From positions 1 to 64,000 of the forward strand of contig NZ_LWEH01000151.1 of NCBI RefSeq assembly GCF_001635455.1: a DNA stretch of 64,000 nt. Reading direction: 5' to 3'. Both the position numbers and the translations under genes were made by a program. Below are positions 46,301-54,913 of the stretch, piece after piece (the first letter of the stretch is position 1; each line of letters opens with the position of its first letter). Source of the DNA: Vibrio sp. HI00D65 (lineage in GTDB: Bacteria; Pseudomonadota; Gammaproteobacteria; Enterobacterales; Vibrionaceae). The notes beneath the pieces were generated by a model. It did not search any database and was not told where the DNA came from. It was given only the letters and a program-made list of their open reading frames with translations.

Positions 46301-48245
46301 CGATGTCCGTGACTTCTTCCGTCACTATCTGGAGCTCATGACGAAGCGTTTCCACTTCTTCATTAAGCTTCTGAATCTCCGCCGTTTTGGTTACTTCTTC
46401 GAGCTGTAATTCAATTTTTTGAATTTGCCTCTTGAAAGGGACGTACGCTTTTTCGTCTTGAAGAAGAGTGAGCAAATGCAGGTTAAGTGACTCACGCTGT
46501 GTCTGTAATTCCTCAAGCAAACGGTCAACTTGAACTTCATCAATGTAATGTTGCTGACGGAGCGACATAGTCACACCGACTTGCCCTTTTACTTCACTAA
46601 GCAAACTCAGCAATGTGTTCGCTTGCTCTTTTGGGGCCAGTTTGATTTTGCCAATGAGCTCGGAAACTGCCGATTTTTGCTCATCAAGGCTGCTTGAAGC
46701 ATGTTTTTGTAACTGCTGAACTTTGGCAAACTCATCGATGATCTTATCGGTAGTCCCCATGAGTTCATTGATCGCACTGCCTATTCCGCAAGCGTAATCA
46801 TGATTGAGCCAAGTGTAGTGATCTAGGGTCGAGCGACACTGCTTGATAAGTACTTCATAGGCCGCTTGGGTTACTTCTTCACTCTGCGCTAATTGGCAAA
46901 TCGAAAGAACAGAAGACAACGCTCGAACCAACTCAGTATTACCAAGATTGAACAGCGGACTGCTGCCTTGGGTTTGCGCGTTGACTTTCGCATAGTGCTC
47001 TGGGGTAGAAAACGGCGTATCCCAAATTCTCATTGGGTGGATGGTCGACGCCTCTTCATTCTCAGACAATTGAAACACTAACCAGCGGCCATCTGGGTAT
47101 AAGCTGTAACCGTGGCTCTCCATTGGTGCTTCAAATTTCTTCTCAATCAAGTTGTAGGTGTACGCGATGTAATAACCTTCAACGGCGTTGAAAAAGATAT
47201 AAAGAATGTCCTCTCCATTCGGTGACGTGATCTGCTGGAAGAACTTGAGCTGGTCAGCGTCAAAGGCGAACTGTTTGTCTTCGCCATTTGATAATACGTA
47301 GCCATTGGCGTACAGCACGCCATGATCTTCAGGTAGCGTTTTTGCGCTTCCCCCTAATGCATCAGCCCTTACGACGGACTGAGTCACTGAATTGTAGAGG
47401 AAGTATCGAGCGTGCTTTTCTCGGTTTGGCTTTACTCGTAGCGCAATTAAGTCTCCGACAAACGCGTAATCGATGTGTGCGTCAGCCACGCTTTGGTGTG
47501 GGTCTTCAACGTCTTCTCTATAGATACCTTTACCATCTTTGGTATTGTCTTCGACCTTGATGGTTAAGTCCCCGCCAACACATTCAACAAACAACTTATC
47601 TTGAATAGACACGTGCGGATGATCGCCAAGCACGTGGTCATCTCGCGTTGTTGGGATCCAATCAAAATCATGCTGAGGAACACTGGTTAAGGCGTTCTGA
47701 CCTAGGGAATCAATGTACTCGATAGAATGAACGTTGATCTGAAAACGGAAAACTTTTCTGTCTTCTGGACGCATGCCAATTTGGAAGGCGATATAAAGCG
47801 TGCTTTCTTGACGAGAGATTTGAGAAAGCTTTGCGTCTCGGTAGTAAGTAAACAGTTCCGTCAATTCATGGGTAAAACGGGAATCGGATAAAAAACTGGA
47901 TTCAAGTGGAAGCGGCTCAACACGAAATGTCCCTTCATTTTCATGGAGGTGATAAAGCCCAAACACATCGTCTAATGAAGGCGTCGCTTTCATCCCAACT
48001 TGCACATGATAACCGAACAATAAATGCTGATTTACCTGAGCCATATCGATTGGAATGCACTTAGCATCGGTTTGAACATTGACCTTGCCGATCAATTTAA
48101 AATCTTGGCCGCCAAACGTTTCTTGGCGTTGCTGATTGAAGGATTGGGAGAGAGACTTTAGCTGGCTGCCTTGCTGCAACAAACGCGTCTTTAAAACATC
48201 GTATGCACCAGCATCACTCACCGCTTTTTGAGTCATATCTGACAT
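43383..48245 (-). CDS. Very large AAA ATPase (DNA repair ATPase-like family), 1620 residues
   Basis: A 1620-residue protein. The first 430 residues are beta-rich, with repeated DGRWLVF-like strands suggesting a propeller. Residues about 500-820 are predicted coiled coil. The AAA domain lies near the C-terminus: Walker A PPGYGKTTL near residue 1268 and Walker B NVLLYLDDIQH near 1330, with MAGNPYTESG as a likely sensor. Related proteins are labelled DNA repair ATPase without firm evidence. It lies between flotillin and the PLD-like gene. An energy-driven remodeller at the membrane is a fair inference, no more. Confidence 0.85.
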   Translation of the reverse strand: MSDMTQKAVSDAGAYDVLKTRLLQQGSQLKSLSQSFNQQRQETFGGQDFKLIGKVNVQTDAKCIPIDMAQVNQHLLFGYHVQVGMKATPSLDDVFGLYHLHENEGTFRVEPLPLESSFLSDSRFTHELTELFTYYRDAKLSQISRQESTLYIAFQIGMRPEDRKVFRFQINVHSIEYIDSLGQNALTSVPQHDFDWIPTTRDDHVLGDHPHVSIQDKLFVECVGGDLTIKVEDNTKDGKGIYREDVEDPHQSVADAHIDYAFVGDLIALRVKPNREKHARYFLYNSVTQSVVRADALGGSAKTLPEDHGVLYANGYVLSNGEDKQFAFDADQLKFFQQITSPNGEDILYIFFNAVEGYYIAYTYNLIEKKFEAPMESHGYSLYPDGRWLVFQLSENEEASTIHPMRIWDTPFSTPEHYAKVNAQTQGSSPLFNLGNTELVRALSSVLSICQLAQSEEVTQAAYEVLIKQCRSTLDHYTWLNHDYACGIGSAINELMGTTDKIIDEFAKVQQLQKHASSSLDEQKSAVSELIGKIKLAPKEQANTLLSLLSEVKGQVGVTMSLRQQHYIDEVQVDRLLEELQTQRESLNLHLLTLLQDEKAYVPFKRQIQKIELQLEEVTKTAEIQKLNEEVETLRHELQIVTEEVTDIETEDPTQATRILDLTTEVTSLLNTVSAKLRAKSQSLQSEEAQAEFSAQFKLLSQSVSSAMEQALTPDDCDTQLAKLVGQLDKLESRFADFDQFLSEIYSKRDEIQSTLDNHKQQLIAGQQRRVQNLLQAANVTMSSIEKRVERFDDVAGLNSYFATDAMVLKLQQLSQTIRELGDSVKADSVDSKLKSLQDQSLRALRDNQDIFEKGGTVLRLGKHRFSVNQQPLDLSLVDQSGELALHISGTDFYQAVEDKAFLDLQTVSRLDVASESEEVYRAEYLAYLILHQASINQDGQSLDKLYDALRENQLNELVQRFAAPRYREGYVKGIHDHDAVNILRKVLPVYQQAGLLRYSQTARSKAILWLLEQDADQIDHYQQQAQNAKLLREHLNASQAYQELQKQLVDSLNDDQHEAADYLAQLLSEQDWQIEVSQDSLSLCEDYLQFRRSLGWQPQPLSFTESFNDHHQWLSAYTAKKQYGQAFVCEAATVAVVNTLSEKRLASVDFSLVCHVEGLLGEHTLISKGSLDLVLDDFIQRNEHHRSSVVPSFEAYLSQRTQLLSAAKEDFRLSEFKPRPLTSFVRNKLISESYLPLIGDNFAKQMGTLGDKKRTDLMGMLLLISPPGYGKTTLIEYVAHKLGLVFMKINGPSIGHQATSLDPADAPDQNAAREIEKINLAFEMGNNVLLYLDDIQHTHPEFLQKFISLCDGTRRIEGTWKGKTKTYDMRGKKFAVVMAGNPYTESGEAFRVPDMLANRADIYNLGDMLSDQKSIFDLSFIENSLTSNNVLAPLATRDLNDLYRFVRMAEGESIALSEMSHSYSAIESGEIVTTLQKLIMAQQIVLKVNQQYIKSAATADQYRVEPPFKLQGSYRNMNKLAEKISSVMTDQEMNTLLQDHYQGEAQTLAAGTEENLLKLAELRGDMTDEQQARWSEIKEGYQRQQMMGDSEDRAGQVVQQLAMLNQHVARFGRHDQEGS

Positions 48246-48257
48246 GCTAATACCTAT

Positions 48258-48285
48258 AAATCCCGCTTTCGAAGAAGCGGGATTT
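48258..48285 (-). terminator. Hairpin between flotillin and giant ATPase genes
   Basis: AAATCCCGCTT (48258-48268) pairs with AAGCGGGATTT (48275-48285), an 11-bp stem. The long T-run lies on the plus strand; on the minus strand, the direction of the genes, the tail is only ATTTATAGG. It ends 13 bases before the ATPase ATG and may act as a partial terminator or an mRNA stabiliser. It could also stop an antisense transcript. Confidence 0.5.
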
Positions 48286-48302
48286 TTTAGAGAGAGTGAA
48301 AA

Positions 48303-50390
48303 TTATGATTTATCGCTGGTTGTCGTATCTAGGGAGCTTTGGATTTTCTTCATTAGCTCCGCAGCGCCACCTTGTGAATTCAGTAAACTCGCGAGCGCGA
48401 CATTACTCAAGTCACTGCTTTTCAGTTCTGTACTCTCTAACACGTCTTTGATGTCTTGCGGCAGGCTACGGTTGCCATTCACATAATCTGAGACCAGTGG
48501 GTTAAGAACCTCTGATTCATTAAACTTCGCATCGACGACAGCGGCATCCATGATAGTGCGACGGATTTGCTCCATTCCTTCACCACCAAACAAACGGATA
48601 TCGGCTTTCGATAGCGCCTCACCCAAGGCTTGAGCGTTCGCCCCAACCACGGTTTTCTGAGCATCAATGCGCGCCAATTCAAGGTCTTTCTCTTGTTGCA
48701 ACTGCATCACCCACTTGTCGTGTTCACGGGTGTGATCATCGTATTGCTGAGCCGCCTCAAAGCGAGCTGTCTGAGCTTCTGCTTCTGCCAGGCCTTTAGC
48801 ACGTAGAGCTTGCGCTTCCGCTTCACCGGCACTTTGTAAGGTGTAAGCTTCTGCTTCACCCGTCTCTTTGATCGCAAGTGCACGCTCGCGCTCAACTTCC
48901 ACTTCAGCAAGACCCGTAGCACTGATCAGCTCTTTTTCTGCCTGTGCCATACGCTCTTTTGCTGCAGCTTCACGGTCTTTCGCCACAAACTCAGCTTCTG
49001 CACGCTTGGTCGTCACTACTTGTTCCGCTTCGGCTTGACGTGTCTTCACCGCTAGCTCGTTTTCCGCATCACGCGTTTTCACTTTCAGCTCAGCTTCGTT
49101 CTCAATCAAAATACGTTCAGAACGTTCGCGAGCGGCATCTTTCTCTGCACGAGCGGCAACCAGCAGTTCAATCTGTGCAGATTCAGCAACCGCTTCTGCT
49201 TCCGTCAGTTTGATGCGTTTTTCACGGTTAACTCGCTCATTAACGCGTAGGTTTTCCGTCTCTTCTTCTTCGCGAGCAATCTTACGTTCGATTTCTACAC
49301 GCTGAGAACGAGTTTCCGCGACAGACTTCATCGCTTCTTCTACCGTCGTCTCTTTCTGCATTTCTCGCTCAGCAACCTCCGTAGAAGTACGAACTCGCTC
49401 AGTCTCTACTGAACGGTTCAATTCTTCTTGTTGAATTGCCACTTGACGTTGGTTTGCGATACGCGTCATCTCGACTTCCATCTCGACGCTTTCGCGCTTC
49501 TTGGCAACTTCTTCTTCAGTTTCCAGCTCCGCTAGCTTAGTGATTCGCTCATATTCTTCACGTTTTTCAGCGGCCAACGCTTCTTCTTGCGCTTTGATAA
49601 TATCGATTTCACGCTGAGTGCGGGCAATACTCTCTTTTTCTTGCTTATCAAGCTGTAAGCGGTTTGCTTCAGCTTCAACATTTTTCTTCTTGATCGTTGT
49701 GCGTTCATCCTGACGAATCGCGTTGGTTTCCGTATTCTTTTGCGCTGTGATGGCAGAGATCTTACGGATACCTTCTACGTCAAGAATGTTGCCCGGGCTA
49801 TGGGCGTCCAGCGCGGTTTGGTCAACTTTATCGATAACAACGTCGTAGATTTTAAAGCCATCCATTTCGCTACCGATGACTTCAACAACGGCATCGCGGA
49901 AAGCGCGGCGATTCGTTAACAGCTCTTCAAATTCAAACTGTTTTACTGCCGTTTTCAGTGCTTCAGAGAACTTAGGTTGGAAGTGCTCTTTTAGGCGATC
50001 TAGGTTAGAAGCATCATGAGCAGTAAAAAGTTTAGCAACACGAACAATATCTTCTTCTTCGTGATTCACACCGATGTAGAAATCAACTTTAAGGTCCGCA
50101 CGAATGTTGTCTCGGCAATGAAGGCCTTCGTATTCTTCGCCTTCTTGATCTTTGCGTCCACTTCGAACAACAGAGATCTTCTTACGAGTAATATCCATAA
50201 ACTCAAATTTGTTGATCACTGGCCATACAAAAGTACCAGTTAGAGAAGCGCGCGTGGCATGCAGTCCATTGACAATTAGTGCGTCGCCTTCACCTCGAAC
50301 CTTTTTATATCGGGTGGTGAGAAAGATAAGAATAATCAAAAAAATCCCGATACCAATCCCAAGGAATATCAGACTTGGAGAAATCTGCAT
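48303..50390 (-). CDS. Flotillin/SPFH-domain protein (YqiK-like)
   Basis: A 695-residue flotillin. One N-terminal membrane helix (about 6-26), an SPFH/PHB domain (about 30-215), then a very long, charged, Glu/Ala-rich coiled coil (about 230-540) with AEAxAL-type repeats, and a C-terminal tail (about 560-695). Such proteins form rings or scaffolds at ordered membrane regions. The gene before it encodes a YqiJ-like partner, the same pairing as yqiJ-yqiK in E. coli. Part of the five-gene unit ending in telA. Confidence 0.9.
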   Translation of the reverse strand: MQISPSLIFLGIGIGIFLIILIFLTTRYKKVRGEGDALIVNGLHATRASLTGTFVWPVINKFEFMDITRKKISVVRSGRKDQEGEEYEGLHCRDNIRADLKVDFYIGVNHEEEDIVRVAKLFTAHDASNLDRLKEHFQPKFSEALKTAVKQFEFEELLTNRRAFRDAVVEVIGSEMDGFKIYDVVIDKVDQTALDAHSPGNILDVEGIRKISAITAQKNTETNAIRQDERTTIKKKNVEAEANRLQLDKQEKESIARTQREIDIIKAQEEALAAEKREEYERITKLAELETEEEVAKKRESVEMEVEMTRIANQRQVAIQQEELNRSVETERVRTSTEVAEREMQKETTVEEAMKSVAETRSQRVEIERKIAREEEETENLRVNERVNREKRIKLTEAEAVAESAQIELLVAARAEKDAARERSERILIENEAELKVKTRDAENELAVKTRQAEAEQVVTTKRAEAEFVAKDREAAAKERMAQAEKELISATGLAEVEVERERALAIKETGEAEAYTLQSAGEAEAQALRAKGLAEAEAQTARFEAAQQYDDHTREHDKWVMQLQQEKDLELARIDAQKTVVGANAQALGEALSKADIRLFGGEGMEQIRRTIMDAAVVDAKFNESEVLNPLVSDYVNGNRSLPQDIKDVLESTELKSSDLSNVALASLLNSQGGAAELMKKIQSSLDTTTSDKS

Positions 50391-50411
50391 AGCTGCTCCT
50401 TAATTTTCTAG

Positions 50412-51011
50412 CTACTGATTAATAATGTAATATTTTTTTTGTTTATTGAGAGAAACGATCACAACATCGTTCCCATATTCAATGGGTGCATCAGACTCCA
50501 AAATCCGTGCATCCAGTAAAAATTCGCTTCCATTATGATGAACAATAATTTCACCGCGTTGACTGTTCACCTCACTGCTGTGAACTTTTGCTTTCATTCC
50601 AACAAAGTCCACCTTTGCAAAAGCTTTACTCTTATCAAAAAGTGGCGCTAAGGGGCTTAAGAGCTTCGCGCTGATATACAAGGATAGGTAGAAGTTAACT
50701 GGAATAGAGACAAGTTCCGCAACCGTCAAAAAAACAGAACTAAGGTGTTGATTTAGGAAAGATGATGAGTAAAACGATAGAATAGTGGCGAAAAAGAAAC
50801 TAACACACAAACCTACCGCCAAGGGGACTTTGGATAAAATAGGTGGTAATAAAAGCCCACCGCTAAATAAGCTGCCTGATTCGAATAATTCTATATCTGT
50901 AACGGCTACATCTACCACGTTGAAAATGAGATCGATGAACATAATAAGGAGAAGAAAAACGAAAGGTACAAAGAATACATTCGTCGGGAAAGACAACAAT
51001 ATTTCAAACAT
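50412..51011 (-). CDS. YqiJ-like membrane protein (DUF1449, NfeD-type OB fold)
   Basis: A 199-residue protein with three predicted membrane helices (about 12-32, 65-85, 92-115) and a C-terminal beta domain (about 130-195, FVGMKAKVHSSEVNSQRGEI) that fits an OB fold. YqiJ/NfeD proteins accompany flotillins and help them form membrane microdomains. First gene of the leftward unit, 21 bp before the flotillin start. Confidence 0.82.
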   Translation of the reverse strand: MFEILLSFPTNVFFVPFVFLLLIMFIDLIFNVVDVAVTDIELFESGSLFSGGLLLPPILSKVPLAVGLCVSFFFATILSFYSSSFLNQHLSSVFLTVAELVSIPVNFYLSLYISAKLLSPLAPLFDKSKAFAKVDFVGMKAKVHSSEVNSQRGEIIVHHNGSEFLLDARILESDAPIEYGNDVVIVSLNKQKKYYIINQ

Positions 51012-51307
51012 TAACAGAAAACACTTTAGTAAAGTAAGTCACTGTTGCATGTTAGTTTATTTCAGTTTCAGTGTATTTTTGTAAGCTTTTTTTTGTGATT
51101 GGTGTGGTAATTTTTTAGTAGCAATAAAATAGTATTTCAGCCTGTAAGAACGAGCAGGCAATTGACAATTAACACATTAACAATATTCAAAGTAAATATA
51201 TCTCCGCCCTTCTAAATATAAAAGAATAAATAAGCAAGATAACTACATTGAAAGCCCGGAATCATAATTTGAAGCCGGGCCAACTGTATTACTCAATAAC
51301 TAATTAA
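51012..51307. other. Intergenic region between YqiJ-like gene and lipoprotein gene
   Basis: A/T-rich. It should carry the promoter of the leftward yqiJ-to-telA unit. GCCCGG (51254-51259) and CCGGGC (51275-51280) can form a hairpin after the leftward lipoprotein gene, followed by TTTCA on the minus strand, a weak terminator. Confidence 0.45.
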
Positions 51308-52120
51308 TCATTCAGTGATCTCAACACCAAAATGCTCGGTACAAGTCACTTGGCTAGGCTGACCGCCTGAGTCATAGCCACAAAAGTCTTCCTCAAGAAT
51401 AGCGTAATCGGCACGCGTATCTGCCAATTGCTGCATAAATTCTTCTTTGGTAACTTTCTTTTCTCGGTAGAAACTTGCATAAGTTGGCTGGTCCATAAAA
51501 AAGCCTTGAGCTGTACGCACTCTCGTATCATTTGGTGGGAGGGTCGTTAACTGGTTTTGCATGATACTTCCGTCAGGCAAATACACTTGGTATAGAACAC
51601 TGTTTTCCCCCATCAAAGTGGTTGAGGTGTCCACCATCATTCCATATGCTTCGTAAGAGCCAGCTAAACCCCCATTACAATCCGATGCACTTTGATCGGC
51701 ACTAAAGATCTTTTCATTACCATTCGTTCCACAAATTCCCGAACCAACAACATCTTCACCGCTTGTACATTCTGTTAGGTCCTTCGGAGGGTAGAGGAAC
51801 ACATTTCTCTGCTTAATGCTGTTCCCAACAACTTCTAGATGAATGAAACCTTTGTAGTGATCGTAGCGGTAGGGCCAACTGGAGGATACATTGGGGTTAC
51901 CATCGCTTCCTAAAAAAGTATACTCACCAACCCACCACCCCTCTTCTCTTTGCCAAGCTTCAAAATCAAGCAAGTTTACTGACTCTAAATCACAAGAAGA
52001 GTCAGAAATAACAGTCTCGACTTCCGAACTACCCTCGACTTCCGCACTAGTGTCATTATCGTCATTGCAAGCGGCTATTAAAGTACATGTAACAATGACA
52101 AATGTTGTACGTAAAAACAT
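51308..52120 (-). CDS. Putative lipoprotein of unknown function
   Basis: A 270-residue protein with a signal and lipobox (LIAAC, Cys19) followed by an acidic stretch (NDDNDTSAEVEGSSE). The mature part has a beta-rich pattern (WWVGEYTFLGSDG, YRYDHYKGFIHLE) and six or so cysteines. No family recognised. ATG 52120 has GGAGG 5 bases upstream; a frame to 52162 adds an unlikely N-terminus. It is a single gene. Confidence 0.75.
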   Translation of the reverse strand: MFLRTTFVIVTCTLIAACNDDNDTSAEVEGSSEVETVISDSSCDLESVNLLDFEAWQREEGWWVGEYTFLGSDGNPNVSSSWPYRYDHYKGFIHLEVVGNSIKQRNVFLYPPKDLTECTSGEDVVGSGICGTNGNEKIFSADQSASDCNGGLAGSYEAYGMMVDTSTTLMGENSVLYQVYLPDGSIMQNQLTTLPPNDTRVRTAQGFFMDQPTYASFYREKKVTKEEFMQQLADTRADYAILEEDFCGYDSGGQPSQVTCTEHFGVEITE

Positions 52121-52447
52121 AGAACCTCCATATCGGAATAAACTTTGTTCAACAAACAACACATAAGCATATTTTATACCCTATGTTACTTATTTTTCAC
52201 ATCAATCATTGTTGACGTTAACTCATCGCCTCCAACCCTACGCAACCTTTAAGAGTTCATATACTTAAATCTACTTGTAACTCAGAACTCATTACTGGAT
52301 GTAGCGAGAATCATTTTTACGATGGTACAAAACACTGCAATCATTTTTAAAATTGATAGTATTGCCAACATTTCCTACTCTTGTTTTTATTTTGATTCTC
52401 TAAAAGCAAAGTGAGTATTGAAATAATACAAATATCCGTAGAATTCT
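52121..52447. other. Intergenic region, nothing recognised
   Basis: About 330 bp, A/T-rich, between the lipoprotein gene and the end of the Hsp70-like gene, both leftward. It presumably holds the lipoprotein promoter. No terminator for the Hsp70-like gene was found. Confidence 0.35.
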
Positions 52448-53812
52448 CTAAGGTCCATTTTTACTGAAGCAAACCTCAGCCCAACGAGCTAAGCCCGCCG
52501 TTACTGAACCGAAATAGTTGCCACTCACAATAGGCACATTCGGTACGGCTTGTTGAACCGCTTCTCTAAGGATAGGTGAACGTGCTGAACCACCCGTCAT
52601 ATAGATAACATCTGGTTTCTTTTCGCCTTGTTGAATGGCCTCTTTAACCAGCTCAATCATCTTAGACTTTGGCGTATCGATAGCATCGACCATCTGTTCA
52701 ACTGAGATATCGACTTCGATCAACTCGGAGGCAACATTCATCGCTGCGCGATACTCTGAAGATTCCGCCAACGCGATCTTAGCTTCTTCGGCTCTACGTA
52801 CGATGCCATACCCCAAGGTATCTTGATAAACCTTGAGTAAGCGTTCTAACTTGTGTGGTTCAGCAGCTTCTTTACGCAATAACTTCAATGCTGCGAGGTT
52901 TTCTCGAGAATAAAAATTCTTCTGAGCTTCTACATTATTGATGGCGATTGGATTCCAGAATTGGGTCAATGGCATATCAATACCGGAAATGGCTTTACTA
53001 CTCATACCGAAAGGTGACATCAGTTGTTTGAAGGCCAGGTAAATATCCAAGTCATTACCTCCTACCCTTTGACCACTGTGTGCTAATAAGCTTTGGCTAC
53101 GATCCGCTTTTCCAGACCAACTCGGGCCCATTTCTAATAAAGAACAGTCGGTCGTACCACCACCGATATCAACAACCAATACCGTTTGGTTTTCAGTCAG
53201 AGTGCTTTCATAGTCTAGGCCGGCAGCTACGGGTTCAAATTGAAATGCAATATCTAGGAAACCTGCACGCTTCGCGGCGCGAGACAAGATAGTTTCAGCT
53301 TGTCTATTTGCCTCTTCACCGCCGCGACCATGGAAGTTAATTGGTCGACCAATAACCGCTTGTTTGATTTGTTCTTGAGTAGTGAGCTCAGCTTGCTGCT
53401 TGATGTTCGCCATCATGGCGCATACTAGATCTTCAAAAAAACTGACCTGAACGTCATGTAGCCCACTTGCGCCTAGGAAAGACTTTGGAGACTTAACATA
53501 ATAGACGTCACGCGGATCTTCTAAGTAGAGATCTAACGCTGCCTCACCAAATGCCATGTCTTCTGGCACAAGATCGATACTCTCTTCGCGGTTGAGGGCA
53601 ATTGCACGTCGTAGCACTTGCTCACCGACAGCATCGCTCGGTTTAATGTTCAGGTGGCGAAATAGATGTTCAGATACACTCTCACGAGTAGGAGCAAATA
53701 CGGTTGAGGGAATATAGTGGTTGCTACCTTCTAACGGTAACAAGCTTGGTTCCCCATTAACCATTGCAGCCACAGAACAGTTTGCTGTTCCATAATCAAA
53801 TCCAATAAACAT
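52448..53812 (-). CDS. yegD: Hsp70-family chaperone-like protein YegD
   Basis: A 454-residue actin/Hsp70-fold ATPase lacking the substrate-binding domain. The phosphate-1 motif is FIGFDYGTANCSVAAM at the N-terminus, phosphate-2 VVDIGGGTTDCSLLE (about 190) and the adenosine motif MTGGSARSPIL (about 395). It matches E. coli YegD in length and start. ATG 53812 has GGGGGA upstream; the track-like longer start at 53824 lacks a site. The role is unclear: a putative chaperone. Confidence 0.9.
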   Translation of the reverse strand: MFIGFDYGTANCSVAAMVNGEPSLLPLEGSNHYIPSTVFAPTRESVSEHLFRHLNIKPSDAVGEQVLRRAIALNREESIDLVPEDMAFGEAALDLYLEDPRDVYYVKSPKSFLGASGLHDVQVSFFEDLVCAMMANIKQQAELTTQEQIKQAVIGRPINFHGRGGEEANRQAETILSRAAKRAGFLDIAFQFEPVAAGLDYESTLTENQTVLVVDIGGGTTDCSLLEMGPSWSGKADRSQSLLAHSGQRVGGNDLDIYLAFKQLMSPFGMSSKAISGIDMPLTQFWNPIAINNVEAQKNFYSRENLAALKLLRKEAAEPHKLERLLKVYQDTLGYGIVRRAEEAKIALAESSEYRAAMNVASELIEVDISVEQMVDAIDTPKSKMIELVKEAIQQGEKKPDVIYMTGGSARSPILREAVQQAVPNVPIVSGNYFGSVTAGLARWAEVCFSKNGP

Positions 53813-53969
53813 AATATCCCCCACTCAACAAAAGGGGCGAGATGCTACATGAAAAGCCTTTCAATTACGAGGTCATTAGCTATTTTCGGGGGCAATTTTT
53901 AGTGAGTTTACTCTAAAAACAGAAACAAGTGTGCTACATTTCAGCTCAAACAAATCAAGGGTCCAATAG

Positions 53970-54278
53970 ATGAAAACACCTTGCCGAGCGGCTTGTAAAA
54001 ATAATGGTGGCATGTGTAGCGGCTGCTTCAGAACCATGGACGAAATTATAGGTTGGAAAGGCTTATCTGAAATTGAAAGAGAGTCTGTAATGAATAACCT
54101 TAGCGGTATTAGCTCCACACACCAGTGCCCACAATGTAATGAACCTACTCAGTGCGATATTAGCGCAGGTAAAGAGACCTGCTGGTGCTTTGAGCTAGAG
54201 ACAAGAGACACGAGCTCTATACCCAAAGTTGAAGTATGTATATGTCGTAAATGCTTGTCTGAATTGCCAATTCAGTAG
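53970..54278 (+). CDS. Cysteine-rich protein: DUF1289 fused to CWC domain
   Basis: A 102-residue protein. Residues 3-48 form a DUF1289 module (PCRAACKNNGGMCSGCFRTMDEI..W). Residues about 53-97 form a cysteine-rich CWC module (CPQCNEPTQCDI, CWCFEL, CICRKCL). Twelve cysteines suggest two metal-binding (likely zinc) sites. In many bacteria the two modules are separate genes. Function unknown. It is divergent from yegD. Confidence 0.85.
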   Translation: MKTPCRAACKNNGGMCSGCFRTMDEIIGWKGLSEIERESVMNNLSGISSTHQCPQCNEPTQCDISAGKETCWCFELETRDTSSIPKVEVCICRKCLSELPIQ

Positions 54279-54305
54279 CCTGTCGGTATTGAAAGATCTA
54301 AGAAA

Positions 54306-54331
54306 GAAGCGAGATAAGCTCATCTCGCTTC
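54306..54331 (-). terminator. Bidirectional hairpin between CWC protein and HopJ genes
   Basis: GAAGCGAGAT (54306-54315) pairs with ATCTCGCTTC (54322-54331), 10 bp with a 6-base loop. On the minus strand TTTCTT follows, so it suits the leftward HopJ-family gene; the plus-strand side has only a weak T content. Confidence 0.6.
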
Positions 54332-54378
54332 ATGCTCTTAATGTTTAAGTAAGTATTTACTTCGCCATTGAAACCTAT

Positions 54379-54729
54379 TTACTTGGACTTTAAAACCAAC
54401 GCCGGCTGGGATAATTCAACCCCACTCCAGCCATGAACCATAAAGTTTCGGATGTTCTGGTGATCAGTGTTCTCTGGAAAACCTAGCACATCATTACGGT
54501 AGTATTGACCGAAGCACGCTAGTGTTTGCTCTACTGAAAGCCCTTGATCTTGGCCGAACGCAAAAATTTTGCACGAGCCATTGTTCTGCCCTGCCTCATT
54601 CACCACATCTCCATTACGAAATTCGCACTCAGAAAAATCATAATGAGCTTCAATTACCTGCATTGTATCTTCAAATTGAACACTTTCAGGTGATTCAGAC
54701 AGGGTGTTTAACAAGGTTTCTAGTTCCAT
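54379..54729 (-). CDS. HopJ type III effector family protein
   Basis: A 116-residue protein of the HopJ family (PF08888): VQFEDTMQVIEAHYDF, NNGSCKIFAFG and LACFGQYYRNDVL..HQNIRNFM. Despite the name, the family is widespread in bacteria without type III secretion and its role is unknown. It has no secretion context here. It is divergent from the PilZ pseudogene. Confidence 0.88.
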   Translation of the reverse strand: MELETLLNTLSESPESVQFEDTMQVIEAHYDFSECEFRNGDVVNEAGQNNGSCKIFAFGQDQGLSVEQTLACFGQYYRNDVLGFPENTDHQNIRNFMVHGWSGVELSQPALVLKSK

Positions 54730-54913
54730 TTGCTCTTTTCCTTTAACTAAATTATGGATAGCAGTGTAACGCGTTTTTTGTTCAGAGTAAGCCGTTGTTT
54801 GAGTGACAAACCATTTCCACTTTTTTCACTCAGATATCTTCATTACCCCACTAAATAATGACATAGCCCTATTGGAGGGTTACATTATTTCAGCATATGA
54901 TTAACACCTTTCA

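Noticed and set aside
48944..49213. Plus-strand frames inside the flotillin gene
   Set aside because: Shadows produced by the repetitive Glu/Ala coiled-coil codons; no ribosome site or family.
54379..54729. Type III secretion effector
   Set aside because: The HopJ family is common in bacteria without type III secretion and there is no secretion gene nearby.
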